From Nocardioides sp. JQ2195 (lineage in GTDB: Bacteria; Actinomycetota; Actinomycetes; Propionibacteriales; Nocardioidaceae): a stretch of DNA of 64,000 nucleotides. The stretch is taken from positions 1,922,001-1,986,000 of the forward strand of contig NZ_CP050902.1 in NCBI RefSeq assembly GCF_012272695.1, written 5' to 3'. Shown piece after piece: positions 8,120-16,460 of this stretch; within the stretch, counting starts at the first letter, position 1, and every line of letters starts with the position of its first letter. Under the pieces are notes generated by a model. It was not told where the DNA came from. It was given only the letters and a program-made list of their open reading frames with translations, and ran no database searches. Position numbers and translations under genes: made by a program.

Positions 8120-8638
8120 TCAGTCGGCGCGGGACACGTGGAAGTGCGTGAGCCGGAGGGTGCCCTCGCCGACCCCGGTCCAGTCGCCCGAGACGTCGAA
8201 GACGGCCAGCGAACAGGTCGGGAAGCCGGTGAGCATCCCGACCATCGCCTCCGGATCTCCCTCACCGTCGTCGAGCAGCTGTGCCAGCACGCCCATGGTC
8301 GGGTTGTGGCCGATGACGAGGAGGGTGTCCACGTCGGCAGGTGTGGCCCGCACCAGGTCGAGCGCCGAGTCCGGCTCGGCGGCGTACAACGCGGAGCTCG
8401 GCTCCAGGTGCACGTCGTCGTCCAGCGAACGGCTCACCTCCTGCCACGTGGTCGTCGTACGCAGCGCGGTGGAGACCAGCGCCATCCCGGGATGGATGTC
8501 GTTCGCGTGGAGCCAGGCGCCGGCCGCTGCTGCGTCGCGGCGCCCGGAGGGCTCGAGATCACGTTCCCGATCGGATGGGGCGAAGCCCACGGCCTTGGCG
8601 TGGCGCATCAGGACGAGCGTCCGATTAGTCGTGTTCAC
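8120..8638 (-). CDS. SixA-like histidine phosphatase
   Basis: A 172-residue member of the histidine phosphatase (phosphoglycerate mutase-like) superfamily. The catalytic LMRHAK is at residues 10-15, and the second catalytic His is in VIGHNPTMG near residue 113. The short length and the RHAK variant match SixA-type enzymes, which remove phosphate from phosphohistidine proteins or small molecules. The real substrate is unknown. It starts with GTG 8638, only 33 nt from the divergent cphB start, and converges on serB across 76 nt that hold nothing recognisable. Confidence 0.88.
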   Translation of the reverse strand: MNTTNRTLVLMRHAKAVGFAPSDRERDLEPSGRRDAAAAGAWLHANDIHPGMALVSTALRTTTTWQEVSRSLDDDVHLEPSSALYAAEPDSALDLVRATPADVDTLLVIGHNPTMGVLAQLLDDGEGDPEAMVGMLTGFPTCSLAVFDVSGDWTGVGEGTLRLTHFHVSRAD

Positions 8639-8658
8639 GGAGCAATGGTGACACCGGC

Positions 8659-8664
8659 TAGCCT
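8659..8664 (+). promoter_or_regulatory. -10 hexamer of the cphB-cphA promoter
   Basis: TAGCCT lies 7 nt before the cphB ATG at 8672. With the ATGA overlap between the genes, this single leaderless promoter probably drives both cyanophycin genes. Confidence 0.6.
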
Positions 8665-8671
8665 GCCTGTC

Positions 8672-9685
8672 ATGCCGAGTGACCTGCAGCCAGACACCGA
8701 GCCCAGTCCCCCGGGGCCGCTGATGATCATCGGGGGCGCCGAGGACAAGCTGCGCAAGCGTTCGGTGCTCACCGAGTTCGTCCGTCGCAGTGGTGGGGAG
8801 AACGCCAGGATCGCGGTCATTGCCACGGCGTCGTCACTCGGCCCCGAGATCGTCGAGGTCTACGACGCCCTCTTCCGAAAGCTCGGTGCCGCCGACGTCG
8901 TGTCGGTCCGGCCGGTGACCCGGGAGCAGTCCCGCGAGGAGGACTTCGTCGCGGCGCTCGACGACGTGACGGGCATCTTCATGACCGGTGGCAACCAGCT
9001 CAAGCTCTCCGGTGCCATCTGCGGCACGCCCTTCGGCGAGGCCATCCACGCTGCTCGTGCCCGCGGCGCAGTGATCGCCGGGACGTCTGCGGGGGCCAGC
9101 ATCCAGTCGTCCCACATGGTCGCGTTCGGCGTCGGAGGGGCCACCTCCAAGCAGCGGATGACCCAGGTCGCCGCGGGTCTGGGCCTGGTCGAGAACTGCG
9201 TCATCGACCAGCACTTCGAGCAGCGCAACCGCTATGGACGCCTGCTGATGATCGTCGCCCAGTCACCGCAGCTGATCGGGATGGGCGTCGACGAGGACAC
9301 CGCTGCCGTGGTCACGATCGAGGACGACCACGAGATCCTGCGGGTGATCGGAAAGGGCGCGGTGACACTGTTCGATCCCACCAACATCGTCACCAACGCG
9401 CACGAGGCACCGCGGTCCTCCCCCCTGCTCACCTCCGGTGTGATCCTGCACGCCCTGCCCGAAGGTGCCACGTTCGACCTGACCACGCGGACCCTGGTCC
9501 CGGCTCCGGCCGTGGCCGACGCCGCGGAGGCTGCCGAGATCAGCTCGGCCGGCCGCGACCTGCGCAAGCTGGCTCGCGACATCGCTGCCGGCGACGTCTC
9601 GCCGACAGCGTTGCGACGGCGCAAGAGCCGAGGACGTCGCAGGAACAGTTCCCCCGCCCATGACGACACGGAAGCGAGCTCATGA
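8672..9685 (+). CDS. cphB: Cyanophycinase
   Basis: Cuts the storage polymer cyanophycin (multi-L-arginyl-poly-L-aspartate) into beta-Asp-Arg dipeptides. It has 337 residues and a peptidase S51 fold: MIIGGAEDKL near the start, GIFMTGGNQLKL near residue 105, and the serine-nucleophile elbow IAGTSAGAS near residue 135. A His-containing segment, VIDQHFEQRNRYGR, follows. The last 50 residues are basic (RRRKSRGRRR), an extension beyond the catalytic core. The ATG at 8672 has a leaderless promoter; a much longer upstream extension of the frame runs through the antisense of the SixA gene and is not used. Its stop overlaps the cphA start. Confidence 0.95.
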   Translation: MPSDLQPDTEPSPPGPLMIIGGAEDKLRKRSVLTEFVRRSGGENARIAVIATASSLGPEIVEVYDALFRKLGAADVVSVRPVTREQSREEDFVAALDDVTGIFMTGGNQLKLSGAICGTPFGEAIHAARARGAVIAGTSAGASIQSSHMVAFGVGGATSKQRMTQVAAGLGLVENCVIDQHFEQRNRYGRLLMIVAQSPQLIGMGVDEDTAAVVTIEDDHEILRVIGKGAVTLFDPTNIVTNAHEAPRSSPLLTSGVILHALPEGATFDLTTRTLVPAPAVADAAEAAEISSAGRDLRKLARDIAAGDVSPTALRRRKSRGRRRNSSPAHDDTEASS

Positions 9686-12465
9686 CTGAAACTCCCCTGA
9701 CGGGTGGTCGTGCGACCGCCGACCTGGCCATCATCGAGACCCGGGTGTACCGAGGCGCAAACGTCTGGTCCTACGACCGATCGATCCATCTCGTCGTCGA
9801 CCTGGGATCGCTCGAGCAGTTCCCGACCAACATGATTCCCAGCTTCACCGACAACATCCTCCAGATGTTGCCCGGCCTGCGCGAGCACTCGTGCTCGCGC
9901 GGACGACGCGGGGGCTTCGTCGAGCGCCTGAACGAGGGGACCTGGTTGGGCCACGTCGCCGAGCATGCCGCCCTGGCCCTGCAACAGGTCGTCGGTCACG
10001 ACATCCGCCGGGGCAAGACCCGGCAGGTGAAGGGCGAGCCGGGTCGCTACAACGTGATCTTCGGGTATGTCGACGAGCAGGTGGGCCTCGCGGCCGCGCG
10101 GCTCGCCGTACGACTGGTCAACCACCTGGTCGAGGCCGATCCCGAGTTCGAGTGGGAGGACGAGCTCGAGGCCTTCATCAAGCGTGCGTCACGGACCGCG
10201 TTCGGCCCGTCCACCCAGGCCATCGTCGACGAGGCGGTCTCCCGTGACATCCCTTGGATCCGATTGAACCAGCACTCGCTGGTGCAGCTCGGTCAAGGCG
10301 TGCACGCCAAGCGGATCCGCGCCACGATGACGTCAGAGACCAGCTCGATCGCGGTCGACATCGCCAGCGACAAGGACCTGACCACCCGGCTCCTGGGTGC
10401 AGCCGGGCTGCCGGTGCCGAAGCAGGAGTCGGTCCGCACGGCCGACCAGGCCGTGACGGTCGCCAAGCGCATCGGGTTCCCGGTCGTGGTGAAGCCGCTG
10501 GACGGCAACCACGGACGCGGTGTGTGCCTCGACCTCCAGGACGAGGACGACGTGCGCGAGGCCTTCCCCATCGCGGCCGAGCAGTCGCGACGCGGCTGGG
10601 TGATCGTCGAGTCGTTCGTGACCGGCAAGGACTATCGCTGCCTGATCATCGACGGCCGGCTGGCCGCCGTGGCGGAGAGGGTTCCGGCCAGCGTCACCGG
10701 CGATGGCACCAGCACCATCGAAGACCTGGTGGAGATGGCGAACGCCGATCCCCGCCGAGGTGTGGGCCACGAGAAGGTGCTCACCCGCATCAAGATCGAT
10801 GCGGCCGCCATCGAGCGGGTCCGCGACCAGGGCCACGAGATGACGGACGTGCTCGAGGCGGGCACGCAGGTGAAGCTCGCCCTCACCGGCAACATGTCCA
10901 CAGGTGGCATCTCGATCGACCGCACCTTCGAGGCTCACCCCGAGAACGTGGAGATCGCCGAGGAGGCGGCCCGGATCATCGGGCTCGACATCGCCGGCAT
11001 CGACTTCATCTGTCCCGACATCACCGAGCCGGTCCGTGAGACAGGTGGCGCGATCTGCGAGGTGAACGCGGCCCCCGGTTTCCGGATGCACACCCACCCG
11101 ACCATCGGTGAGCCGCAGTTCATCGCCAAGCCCGTCGTCGACATGCTGTTCCCGCCCGGTGCGCCTTCGCGGATCCCGATCGTCGCGGTCACCGGCACCA
11201 ACGGCAAGACGACCACGTCGCGGATGATCTCCCACATCTTCAAGGGCATGGGCCGCAAGGTCGGGATGACCTCCACCGACGGTGTCGTGATCGACGAGCG
11301 GCTGCTGATCCGCGCGGACGCATCAGGTCCGCGGTCCGCGCGCATGGTGCTGCAGAACCCGCGCGTCGACTTCGCGGTCTTCGAGGTTGCCCGTGGAGGG
11401 ATCCTTCGTGAGGGTCTCGGCTACGAGCGCAACGACGTTGCGGTGGTCCTCAACGTGCAGCCCGACCACCTGGGCCTGCGCGGCATCGACACGGTCGAGC
11501 AGCTCGCCGACGTCAAGGCAGTCGTGGTGGAGGCGGTGCCGCGCGACGGCCACGCCGTGCTCAACGCGGACGACCCACTGGTGCGGGAGATGCGCCGTCG
11601 CTGCTCGGGCCAGGTGGTCTGGTTCTCGATGGAGGAGCCCGGCACCGAGGCTCGCGACATGATCGACGCGCACTGCCGTCGTGGGGGCAAGGCGTTGATC
11701 CTGGCGCCGTCCGACCGTGGCGAGATGATCGTGGTCAAGCACGGCCGCCGTGAGATGCAGCTGGCCTGGACCCACCTGCTCCCGTCGACCTTCGGTGGCC
11801 GGGCACGGATGAACGTGCAGAATGCCATGGCTGCCGCGGCTGCGGCGTTCGCGGCCGGTGCCCCGCTGCACGACATCCGCCAGGGCATGCGCACGTTCTC
11901 GACGAACTACTACCAGTCCCCCGGTCGACTCAACGAGGTCGAGGTCAACGGGGTCAACGTCATCATCGACTACTGCCACAACGCGCCGGGCATGCGCATG
12001 CTCGGCGACTTCGTCGACCGGGTCGGTGACTCGCTCGACCACGAGCTGGCCCGTCCCTCACGCATCGGTGTCATCGCCACGGCAGGCGACCGTCGCGACG
12101 AGGACATGCGTGAACTGGGGCACATCGCGGCACAACACTTCGACGTGGTCGTCGTCCGTGAGGACGAGGCTCTCCGTGGACGCGAACGCGGCGAGACCGC
12201 GGGCTTCGTGGCCGAGGGTGTGCGCAACGCCATGGAAGAGGGCGCACGCTGCAAGCAGGTCGAGGTGATCATCGAGGAGGTCGACGCGATCCGGCATGCC
12301 ATGAGTCGTGCCAACCGCGGGGACCTCGTGGTGCTGTGCGTCGACAAGCACCCGCAGGTGATGGGTGAGCTGGAGAACTGGTCCAACCAGGCCCAGGCGG
12401 GTTCTGGTGCGAGCGACGAGTCCCCCGGAGCTGACCCCGACTACACCCCGTCCCCGCAGGCCTGA
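9682..12465 (+). CDS. cphA: Cyanophycin synthetase
   Basis: Builds cyanophycin by adding Asp to the backbone and Arg to each side chain, using ATP. It has 927 residues in three parts. The N domain (about 1-165) contains RVYRGANVWSYDRSIHLVVDL. The ATP-grasp domain (about 190-485) contains AGLPVPKQESV, FPVVVKPLDGNHGRGV and ICEVNAAPGFRMH. The Mur-ligase-like domain (about 490-905) has the P-loop GTNGKTTTSRMI at about 505-516 and DHLGLRGIDTVEQLADVK. The full length and intact motifs indicate an active CphA1-type enzyme. ATG 9682 overlaps the cphB stop (ATGA), so synthesis and breakdown enzymes are translationally coupled. Confidence 0.96.
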   Translation: MTETPLTGGRATADLAIIETRVYRGANVWSYDRSIHLVVDLGSLEQFPTNMIPSFTDNILQMLPGLREHSCSRGRRGGFVERLNEGTWLGHVAEHAALALQQVVGHDIRRGKTRQVKGEPGRYNVIFGYVDEQVGLAAARLAVRLVNHLVEADPEFEWEDELEAFIKRASRTAFGPSTQAIVDEAVSRDIPWIRLNQHSLVQLGQGVHAKRIRATMTSETSSIAVDIASDKDLTTRLLGAAGLPVPKQESVRTADQAVTVAKRIGFPVVVKPLDGNHGRGVCLDLQDEDDVREAFPIAAEQSRRGWVIVESFVTGKDYRCLIIDGRLAAVAERVPASVTGDGTSTIEDLVEMANADPRRGVGHEKVLTRIKIDAAAIERVRDQGHEMTDVLEAGTQVKLALTGNMSTGGISIDRTFEAHPENVEIAEEAARIIGLDIAGIDFICPDITEPVRETGGAICEVNAAPGFRMHTHPTIGEPQFIAKPVVDMLFPPGAPSRIPIVAVTGTNGKTTTSRMISHIFKGMGRKVGMTSTDGVVIDERLLIRADASGPRSARMVLQNPRVDFAVFEVARGGILREGLGYERNDVAVVLNVQPDHLGLRGIDTVEQLADVKAVVVEAVPRDGHAVLNADDPLVREMRRRCSGQVVWFSMEEPGTEARDMIDAHCRRGGKALILAPSDRGEMIVVKHGRREMQLAWTHLLPSTFGGRARMNVQNAMAAAAAAFAAGAPLHDIRQGMRTFSTNYYQSPGRLNEVEVNGVNVIIDYCHNAPGMRMLGDFVDRVGDSLDHELARPSRIGVIATAGDRRDEDMRELGHIAAQHFDVVVVREDEALRGRERGETAGFVAEGVRNAMEEGARCKQVEVIIEEVDAIRHAMSRANRGDLVVLCVDKHPQVMGELENWSNQAQAGSGASDESPGADPDYTPSPQA

Positions 12466-12466
12466 G

Positions 12467-12826
12467 GTGCGCGTCTTCCGTCTCGACCAGATTCCACATC
12501 GCCCTGTGGAGGCGAACTCCAGCACTGGCTTCGCGGTCGGCGCGTTGGGCATCACGGCCGAGGCGCACCTGGTCGTGGTGCGGCTCGCGCCAGGAGGCGT
12601 GATCGGTCAGCACCCTGCGGTCGGGCGGCAGATCCTCCTGGTGGTCGACGGTGACGCCACAGTCACGGGTGCTGACGACGCACCGCGTGCGCTCGGGCCA
12701 GGGGAAGCGGCGGTCTGGGAACCGGGCGAGCCCCACACCACCACGACGGAGCACGGACTGCTGGGCTTCGTCGTGGAGGGCGACCTGGATCTGGACACTC
12801 GCCCGGGCGCGGTGGACGCGCCCTAG
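12467..12826 (+). CDS. Small cupin-domain protein
   Basis: A 119-residue single-domain cupin. The two cupin motifs are recognisable: HLVVVRLAPGGVIGQHPAVGR with the first beta-strand block, and GEAAVWEPGEPHTTTTEHG with the second, including the conserved PGEPH. The GTG at 12467 starts 1 nt after the cphA stop, so it is probably co-transcribed with the cyanophycin genes. Only some of the usual metal-ligand His residues are present, so it may bind a small ligand rather than catalyse. A role in cyanophycin metabolism is inference from position. Confidence 0.75.
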   Translation: MRVFRLDQIPHRPVEANSSTGFAVGALGITAEAHLVVVRLAPGGVIGQHPAVGRQILLVVDGDATVTGADDAPRALGPGEAAVWEPGEPHTTTTEHGLLGFVVEGDLDLDTRPGAVDAP

Positions 12827-12833
12827 CTGCTTC

Positions 12834-12929
12834 TCGAGACCGGTACCGGGCGTGGCGGTGGTCTGACGTTCGGTGGTCGAGTGGCCGCGAGGGACGAGCG
12901 GTTGTATCGAGACCGGTACCGGGCGTGGC
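12834..12929. repeat. 23-bp direct repeat, two copies 73 bp apart
   Basis: Identical 23-bp copies at 12834-12856 and 12907-12929 both contain the 10-bp perfect palindrome CCGGTACCGG followed by GCGTGGC. The second copy runs directly into the 3' end of the DUF222-HNH repeat unit. No gene is evident between 12827 and 13074. Confidence 0.85.
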
Positions 12930-13074
12930 AGTAGGCCCAGTCACCGGGTTCTTGTCCTTGGCGTGGGCCTGCTGTCGTGGTGCTACATGCTCGGCCGGTG
13001 CTTGATGTGTCGGTGCCCTGACTGGGAGTTGGTTTCGAGACGGTCGCTGAGTGACCTCCTCAACCAACGTCGAT

Positions 13075-14459
13075 TCAGGGTTCTTGGGTGAGCTCGACTG
13101 TTCCGGTGTGGGTGACCAACCAGGTCCGGCCGTGCTGGTTGGTCCAGGTATAGGTGCCGTCGCGGTCGCGTTGGTATCGCCATCCACCGTGGGTTTTGAG
13201 CAGGTGGTGTCGGCGGCACAGGGGGGGCCAGGTTCTCCGGGTTCGTCTGCCCCGGTGGTCCGGTGTCGTCATAGGGCACGATGTGGTCGAGGTCGCAGGT
13301 CTTCGATGACCTGCCGCAGTAGGGGTGCACGCAGTGGGGGTCGCGTTCGGTGACCTGGTCCCGCATCGACTGTGGCGGATCATGGACATCCACCGCCCAC
13401 ACCTTGGTGGTGTCGATGACCGGCGTCAACCGGGCATCAGCACCGAGTTGCTTCAGGTAGCCGGCGATCAGGGTGGTGGTGGCGGGGCCGAACATGTTAG
13501 TGTCCACCACCCCGCCCACCTGACTCCACGGTGGCGGAGGCGGCGCACATGGTGGCCAGGTCCGTGAGGGACAGGTGCACGAACAGCCGGGCCTTGAGGT
13601 AGGACTTGCGGCGGGTGACCTGGGTGCCGGTGGCGGGGTTGATCGGTGGGTCCTGGTCGAGGATACCGAGCAGATCCAACGATGCTTGCCGGTCGGCGAT
13701 GACCCCGAGGGCCTTGGCCTTGCGTTGGCCCAGGGTGTCGGTGTCGCCGAGGCGTCCCATCGTGGTCGCCTCATCGGAGACGAGGCCTTCGAACTTTGCC
13801 AGGTCCAACGACCCGCCGGTGGCGTGCAGGGTGCTGGTGCCCTCAGCCCCTGCTTGGTGGTCGACTTCGACGTCCCAGTCGTCACGCCCGGGCAGGCCGG
13901 TGTCGGCGTCGAGCTTGTCGGGGTGGAACTTCGCGGTGCCGTGCTTGACGGCCCGGGCCATCGCGGTCAGCGAGTACGAACCACCCTCGTGGAGGTGGTT
14001 GTCGATCCACCGGGCTGCCTCCAGGGAGAGGTCGTGGGTGTCCTCGGCGAGGCGGAAGGCTTTCCACAGCTCCAGCTCGAGGTCCTCGAAGCGGGCATGG
14101 GTTCGTGGCAGCCGGTGGTGCAGGTCGAGGGTGTTGGCGAGGAACTGCTTCGCAGATTCCCGGGACTTCCTGGTGGCTGCGGCGAGGTCCTCGGTCACGA
14201 ACGCGGCCACCAGTGGGGTGCCCTCGCCACCCAACACGGCGTCGAAGTCTCCGGCCATGCCGGGCAGTCCGTCGCCCCAGGTCGCGGGGTCGACGTCCGG
14301 GCCGGCGGGGTTGGTGACACAGAGCTGGTAGGCCAACCTGACCTTGCGGCGGTCGGTGCGGAACTCGGTGTCGCGGGTGTCAGAGATGAGGTCGAACAGG
14401 ACGGCGCCGCCGAGGTCACAGACCTCGTAGGGGTGCAGTGCTGCGTCGACTTCGAACAT
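13075..14459 (-). pseudogene. DUF222/13E12-family HNH endonuclease-like gene, frameshifted
   Basis: It corresponds to a protein of about 460 residues, close to the intact copy at 48870-50321, but lies in three reading frames. Frame 1 (14459 to about 13520) holds the DUF222 region, MFEVDAALHPYEVCDLGGA to LSLTDLATMCAASATVE. Frame 2 (about 13525 to 13235) holds VDTNMFGPATTTLIAGYLKQ to CDLDHIVPYDD. Frame 3 (about 13230 to 13075) holds LCRRHHLLKTHGGW to ELTQEP. The first shift sits in a region that is also about 25 codons shorter than the other copy. The second is one extra base in a run of seven G (13221-13227), where the intact gene needs six. Two independent shifts argue for a real pseudogene, but the homopolymer one could be a sequencing error. 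Confidence 0.85.
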
Positions 14460-14489
14460 GCCCCCATTGCATCACCGAGCACTGACACC

Positions 14490-14512
14490 GAACCCCCGAA
14501 AAAGGGGGGTTC
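14490..14512. other. Hairpin in the leader of the broken DUF222-HNH gene
   Basis: GAACCCCC, a 7-nt loop and GGGGGTTC form a perfect 8-bp stem about 30 nt upstream of the ATG. The second copy of the unit lacks it at the equivalent place. It could be a terminator or just local sequence; no T-run follows. Confidence 0.45.
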
Positions 14513-14601
14513 TGCACAGGGTTCGGAGAAAGTATTTTCAGAATCTTTCCCGGTGGACTGCGGGTGGTGTGAACTCGGCCCGGCGGGGGCGACGTACGGG
14601 C

Positions 14602-14753
14602 GGTTTCGAGACGCTCGTTCCTCGCTCCTCAACCACCGCCGGGGACGGCGTACGGCGCGGAGAACGGTTTCGAGACGCTCGTTCCTCGCTCCTCAACCAC
14701 CGTCGGGGACGGCGTACGGCGCGGAGGACGGTTTCGAGACGCTCGTTCCTCAC
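14602..14753. repeat. 64-bp tandem repeat, 2.4 copies
   Basis: Copies begin at 14602, 14666 and 14730 (partial), each opening GGTTTCGAGACGCTCG and continuing TTCCTCGCTCCTCAACCACC, then a GACGGCGTACGGCGCGG spacer. The core also occurs, with changes, at about 13031, 48829, 51351 and 51521. The array lies between the DUF222-HNH pseudogene and the 3' end of the Mur-ligase gene; nothing coding is seen in 14460-14770. Confidence 0.85.
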
Positions 14754-14770
14754 CGGCACTCGACCAACGA

Positions 14771-16453
14771 TCAGCGGGCGGCGCGTACCTTGGCGGAGAG
14801 GGCCTCGGGCGAGTCCGGAATGCCGCCCTTCGAAGCAATCCAGTCGTAGCACTCCTGGCGCTCGGCGTGGCACATGATGCCGACCACGTCGCCGGGCTGG
14901 GCCTGGGCGACCAAGGCTTCCAGTCCGGAGACCTCGGTGGGCCACGACACGATGTGGGTGGCCCCGACGCGTTCGGCCCCGTTGCGCATCAACTGGTCGA
15001 GCTCCTCCATGGTGCGACCGCGGAAGTACTTCTCCTTGTGGCAGATGGCCAGCACGTCGGCGTCTCGTCCGGCGATCTCCCCCAGCTTCTCGATCAGGTC
15101 GTCCTGGCGGTCACCGACCACGCCCATGCCGAGCAGCAACCGCGAGCCGGGGCGGCGTACGCCGTTCATGATCTCGAACATCGCCTCGAGCCCGGCTTCG
15201 TTGTGGGCCAGGTCCATCACGACGGACACGTCATCGATGGAGAAGAAGTTCATCCGGCCGGGGTTGTGCTCGGCGTCGGGGCGGAACGAACGCAGTCCCT
15301 CGATCACCATGTCTCGCGGCAACCCGATGGCCAACGAGGCAGATGCCGCGGCCAAGGTGTTCTCGACGTTGAACCGGGACAGACCGGCGAGGGTCATCGG
15401 AACGTCGACGAGCTGGATCAGCGCATCGGCATCCTTGTCGGGCTGCAGCACAGCAACCCAGTCGTCGATCACGGTCGTCGCGCGACCACCGGCGTTGAGC
15501 GCCTCACGGATGGCCGGCGACTCAGGGTCGCGGGAGAACACCCAGGGCTTGGCCTTGATCACCTGGCGCATGGCCATCACTCTGGGGTCGTCGCCGTTGA
15601 GGACCGACCAGCCGTCCGGACGGGTGATCTGGGCGACCACCGACTTCACCTCGGCCAGCTGGTCGACCGTGTCGATGCCGTGCAGCCCGAGGTGGTCAGC
15701 GGTCACGTTGGTCACCACGGAGACGTCGTTGCGGGTCAGCCCGATTCCCTTCAGCAGGATGCCGCCGCGAGCGGTCTCGGTGACCGCGAACTCGACTTCC
15801 TTGTGGGCCAGCACCCTGCCGGCGCCCGAGGGGCCGGAGTAGTCACCGGGTTCGACGAGCTCACCGTCGATGTAGATGCCATCGGTGTTCGACCAACCCA
15901 CCAGCAGGCCGTTGGTGCGGGCGATGTGGGCGATCATGCGGGAGGTCGTGGTCTTCCCGTTGGTGCCGGTGACGGCCACCACCGGGATCTTGGGCCGGAT
16001 GGTGGTCGGGGCTGGCCCCGGCTCAACCTCGTCGAGCTTCTCGGCGACCTCACTGACCAACGCCTCGATGTCGGCGCCCGGCAGGCGATCGAGGACTTCC
16101 GCGACGGCCCTGCCGAGGGCCTGGGCCCGCGTGCGGTGCCGCCACGGGAACGCGACGACGAGACGGTGCGGGTCGCTGGTCGGTCGAACGCGTACGGCGA
16201 GGCGCGCGGTGCCCGACTCGGCGGCGACAGCACGCACCAGTCGGGCCACGGCGCGGGCCACGAAGCGCTGGCGAAAACCCGAGTTTGCGGCACCGGGGTT
16301 GGTGCTCTTCAACCCGATCCGACGAGCGAGTCGCTGGGCCCGCTCGTCCGGGGCCTCGGCGAGAGGAGTGATGTCCAGGGTCAGCTTGATGGCGGCCCGT
16401 GGGAAGTAGAGGTTGGGGCCTTCAAGGACACGCAGCTCGATGAGTGAAGTCAC
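14771..16453 (-). CDS. CphA-like Mur ligase family protein lacking the ATP-grasp domain
   Basis: A 560-residue protein. Residues 1-150 resemble the N domain of cyanophycin synthetase (ELRVLEGPNLYFPRAAIKLTLDI against CphA's RVYRGANVWSYDRSIHLVVDL). They are followed directly by a Mur-ligase domain with P-loop GTNGKTTTSRMI at about 163-174 and DHLGLHGIDTVDQLAEVK, nearly identical to the CphA segment. The roughly 320-residue ATP-grasp module of CphA is cleanly absent. The Mur half of CphA adds arginine, so this enzyme should be an ATP-dependent amide ligase, but its substrate is unknown. I chose GTG 16453 because TAACGT lies 7 nt upstream and similarity begins there. Confidence 0.85.
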   Translation of the reverse strand: MTSLIELRVLEGPNLYFPRAAIKLTLDITPLAEAPDERAQRLARRIGLKSTNPGAANSGFRQRFVARAVARLVRAVAAESGTARLAVRVRPTSDPHRLVVAFPWRHRTRAQALGRAVAEVLDRLPGADIEALVSEVAEKLDEVEPGPAPTTIRPKIPVVAVTGTNGKTTTSRMIAHIARTNGLLVGWSNTDGIYIDGELVEPGDYSGPSGAGRVLAHKEVEFAVTETARGGILLKGIGLTRNDVSVVTNVTADHLGLHGIDTVDQLAEVKSVVAQITRPDGWSVLNGDDPRVMAMRQVIKAKPWVFSRDPESPAIREALNAGGRATTVIDDWVAVLQPDKDADALIQLVDVPMTLAGLSRFNVENTLAAASASLAIGLPRDMVIEGLRSFRPDAEHNPGRMNFFSIDDVSVVMDLAHNEAGLEAMFEIMNGVRRPGSRLLLGMGVVGDRQDDLIEKLGEIAGRDADVLAICHKEKYFRGRTMEELDQLMRNGAERVGATHIVSWPTEVSGLEALVAQAQPGDVVGIMCHAERQECYDWIASKGGIPDSPEALSAKVRAAR

Positions 16454-16460
16454 CAAGAGG

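Larger units (their letters stand above)
12922..14553. repeat. DUF222-HNH dispersed unit, copy 1
   Basis: The broken gene plus its flanks match the second copy at 48709-50412. The 3' flank shares GCGTGGCAGTAGGCCCAG at 12923 and further patches up to the stop. The 5' flank shares AAGTATTTTCAGAA (14530-14543 versus 50389-50402). Similarity therefore extends beyond the reading frame on both sides, which points to duplication of a whole unit. Confidence 0.8.

Noticed and set aside
8003..8671. A 223-codon upstream extension of cyanophycinase
   Set aside because: It runs through the antisense of the SixA-like gene, and similarity begins at ATG 8672, which has its own promoter hexamer.
12922..14553. 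Prophage or integrative element around the HNH genes
   Set aside because: No integrase, structural or packaging genes are nearby; HNH here belongs to the DUF222 repeat family.
14602..14753. CRISPR array
   Set aside because: The 64-bp units are repeated in full, including what would be spacers, only about 2.4 times, and no cas genes are present.
14867..16447. A 526-codon open frame antisense to the CphA-like Mur ligase
   Set aside because: Shadow frame; the minus strand carries the P-loop and Mur-ligase motifs.
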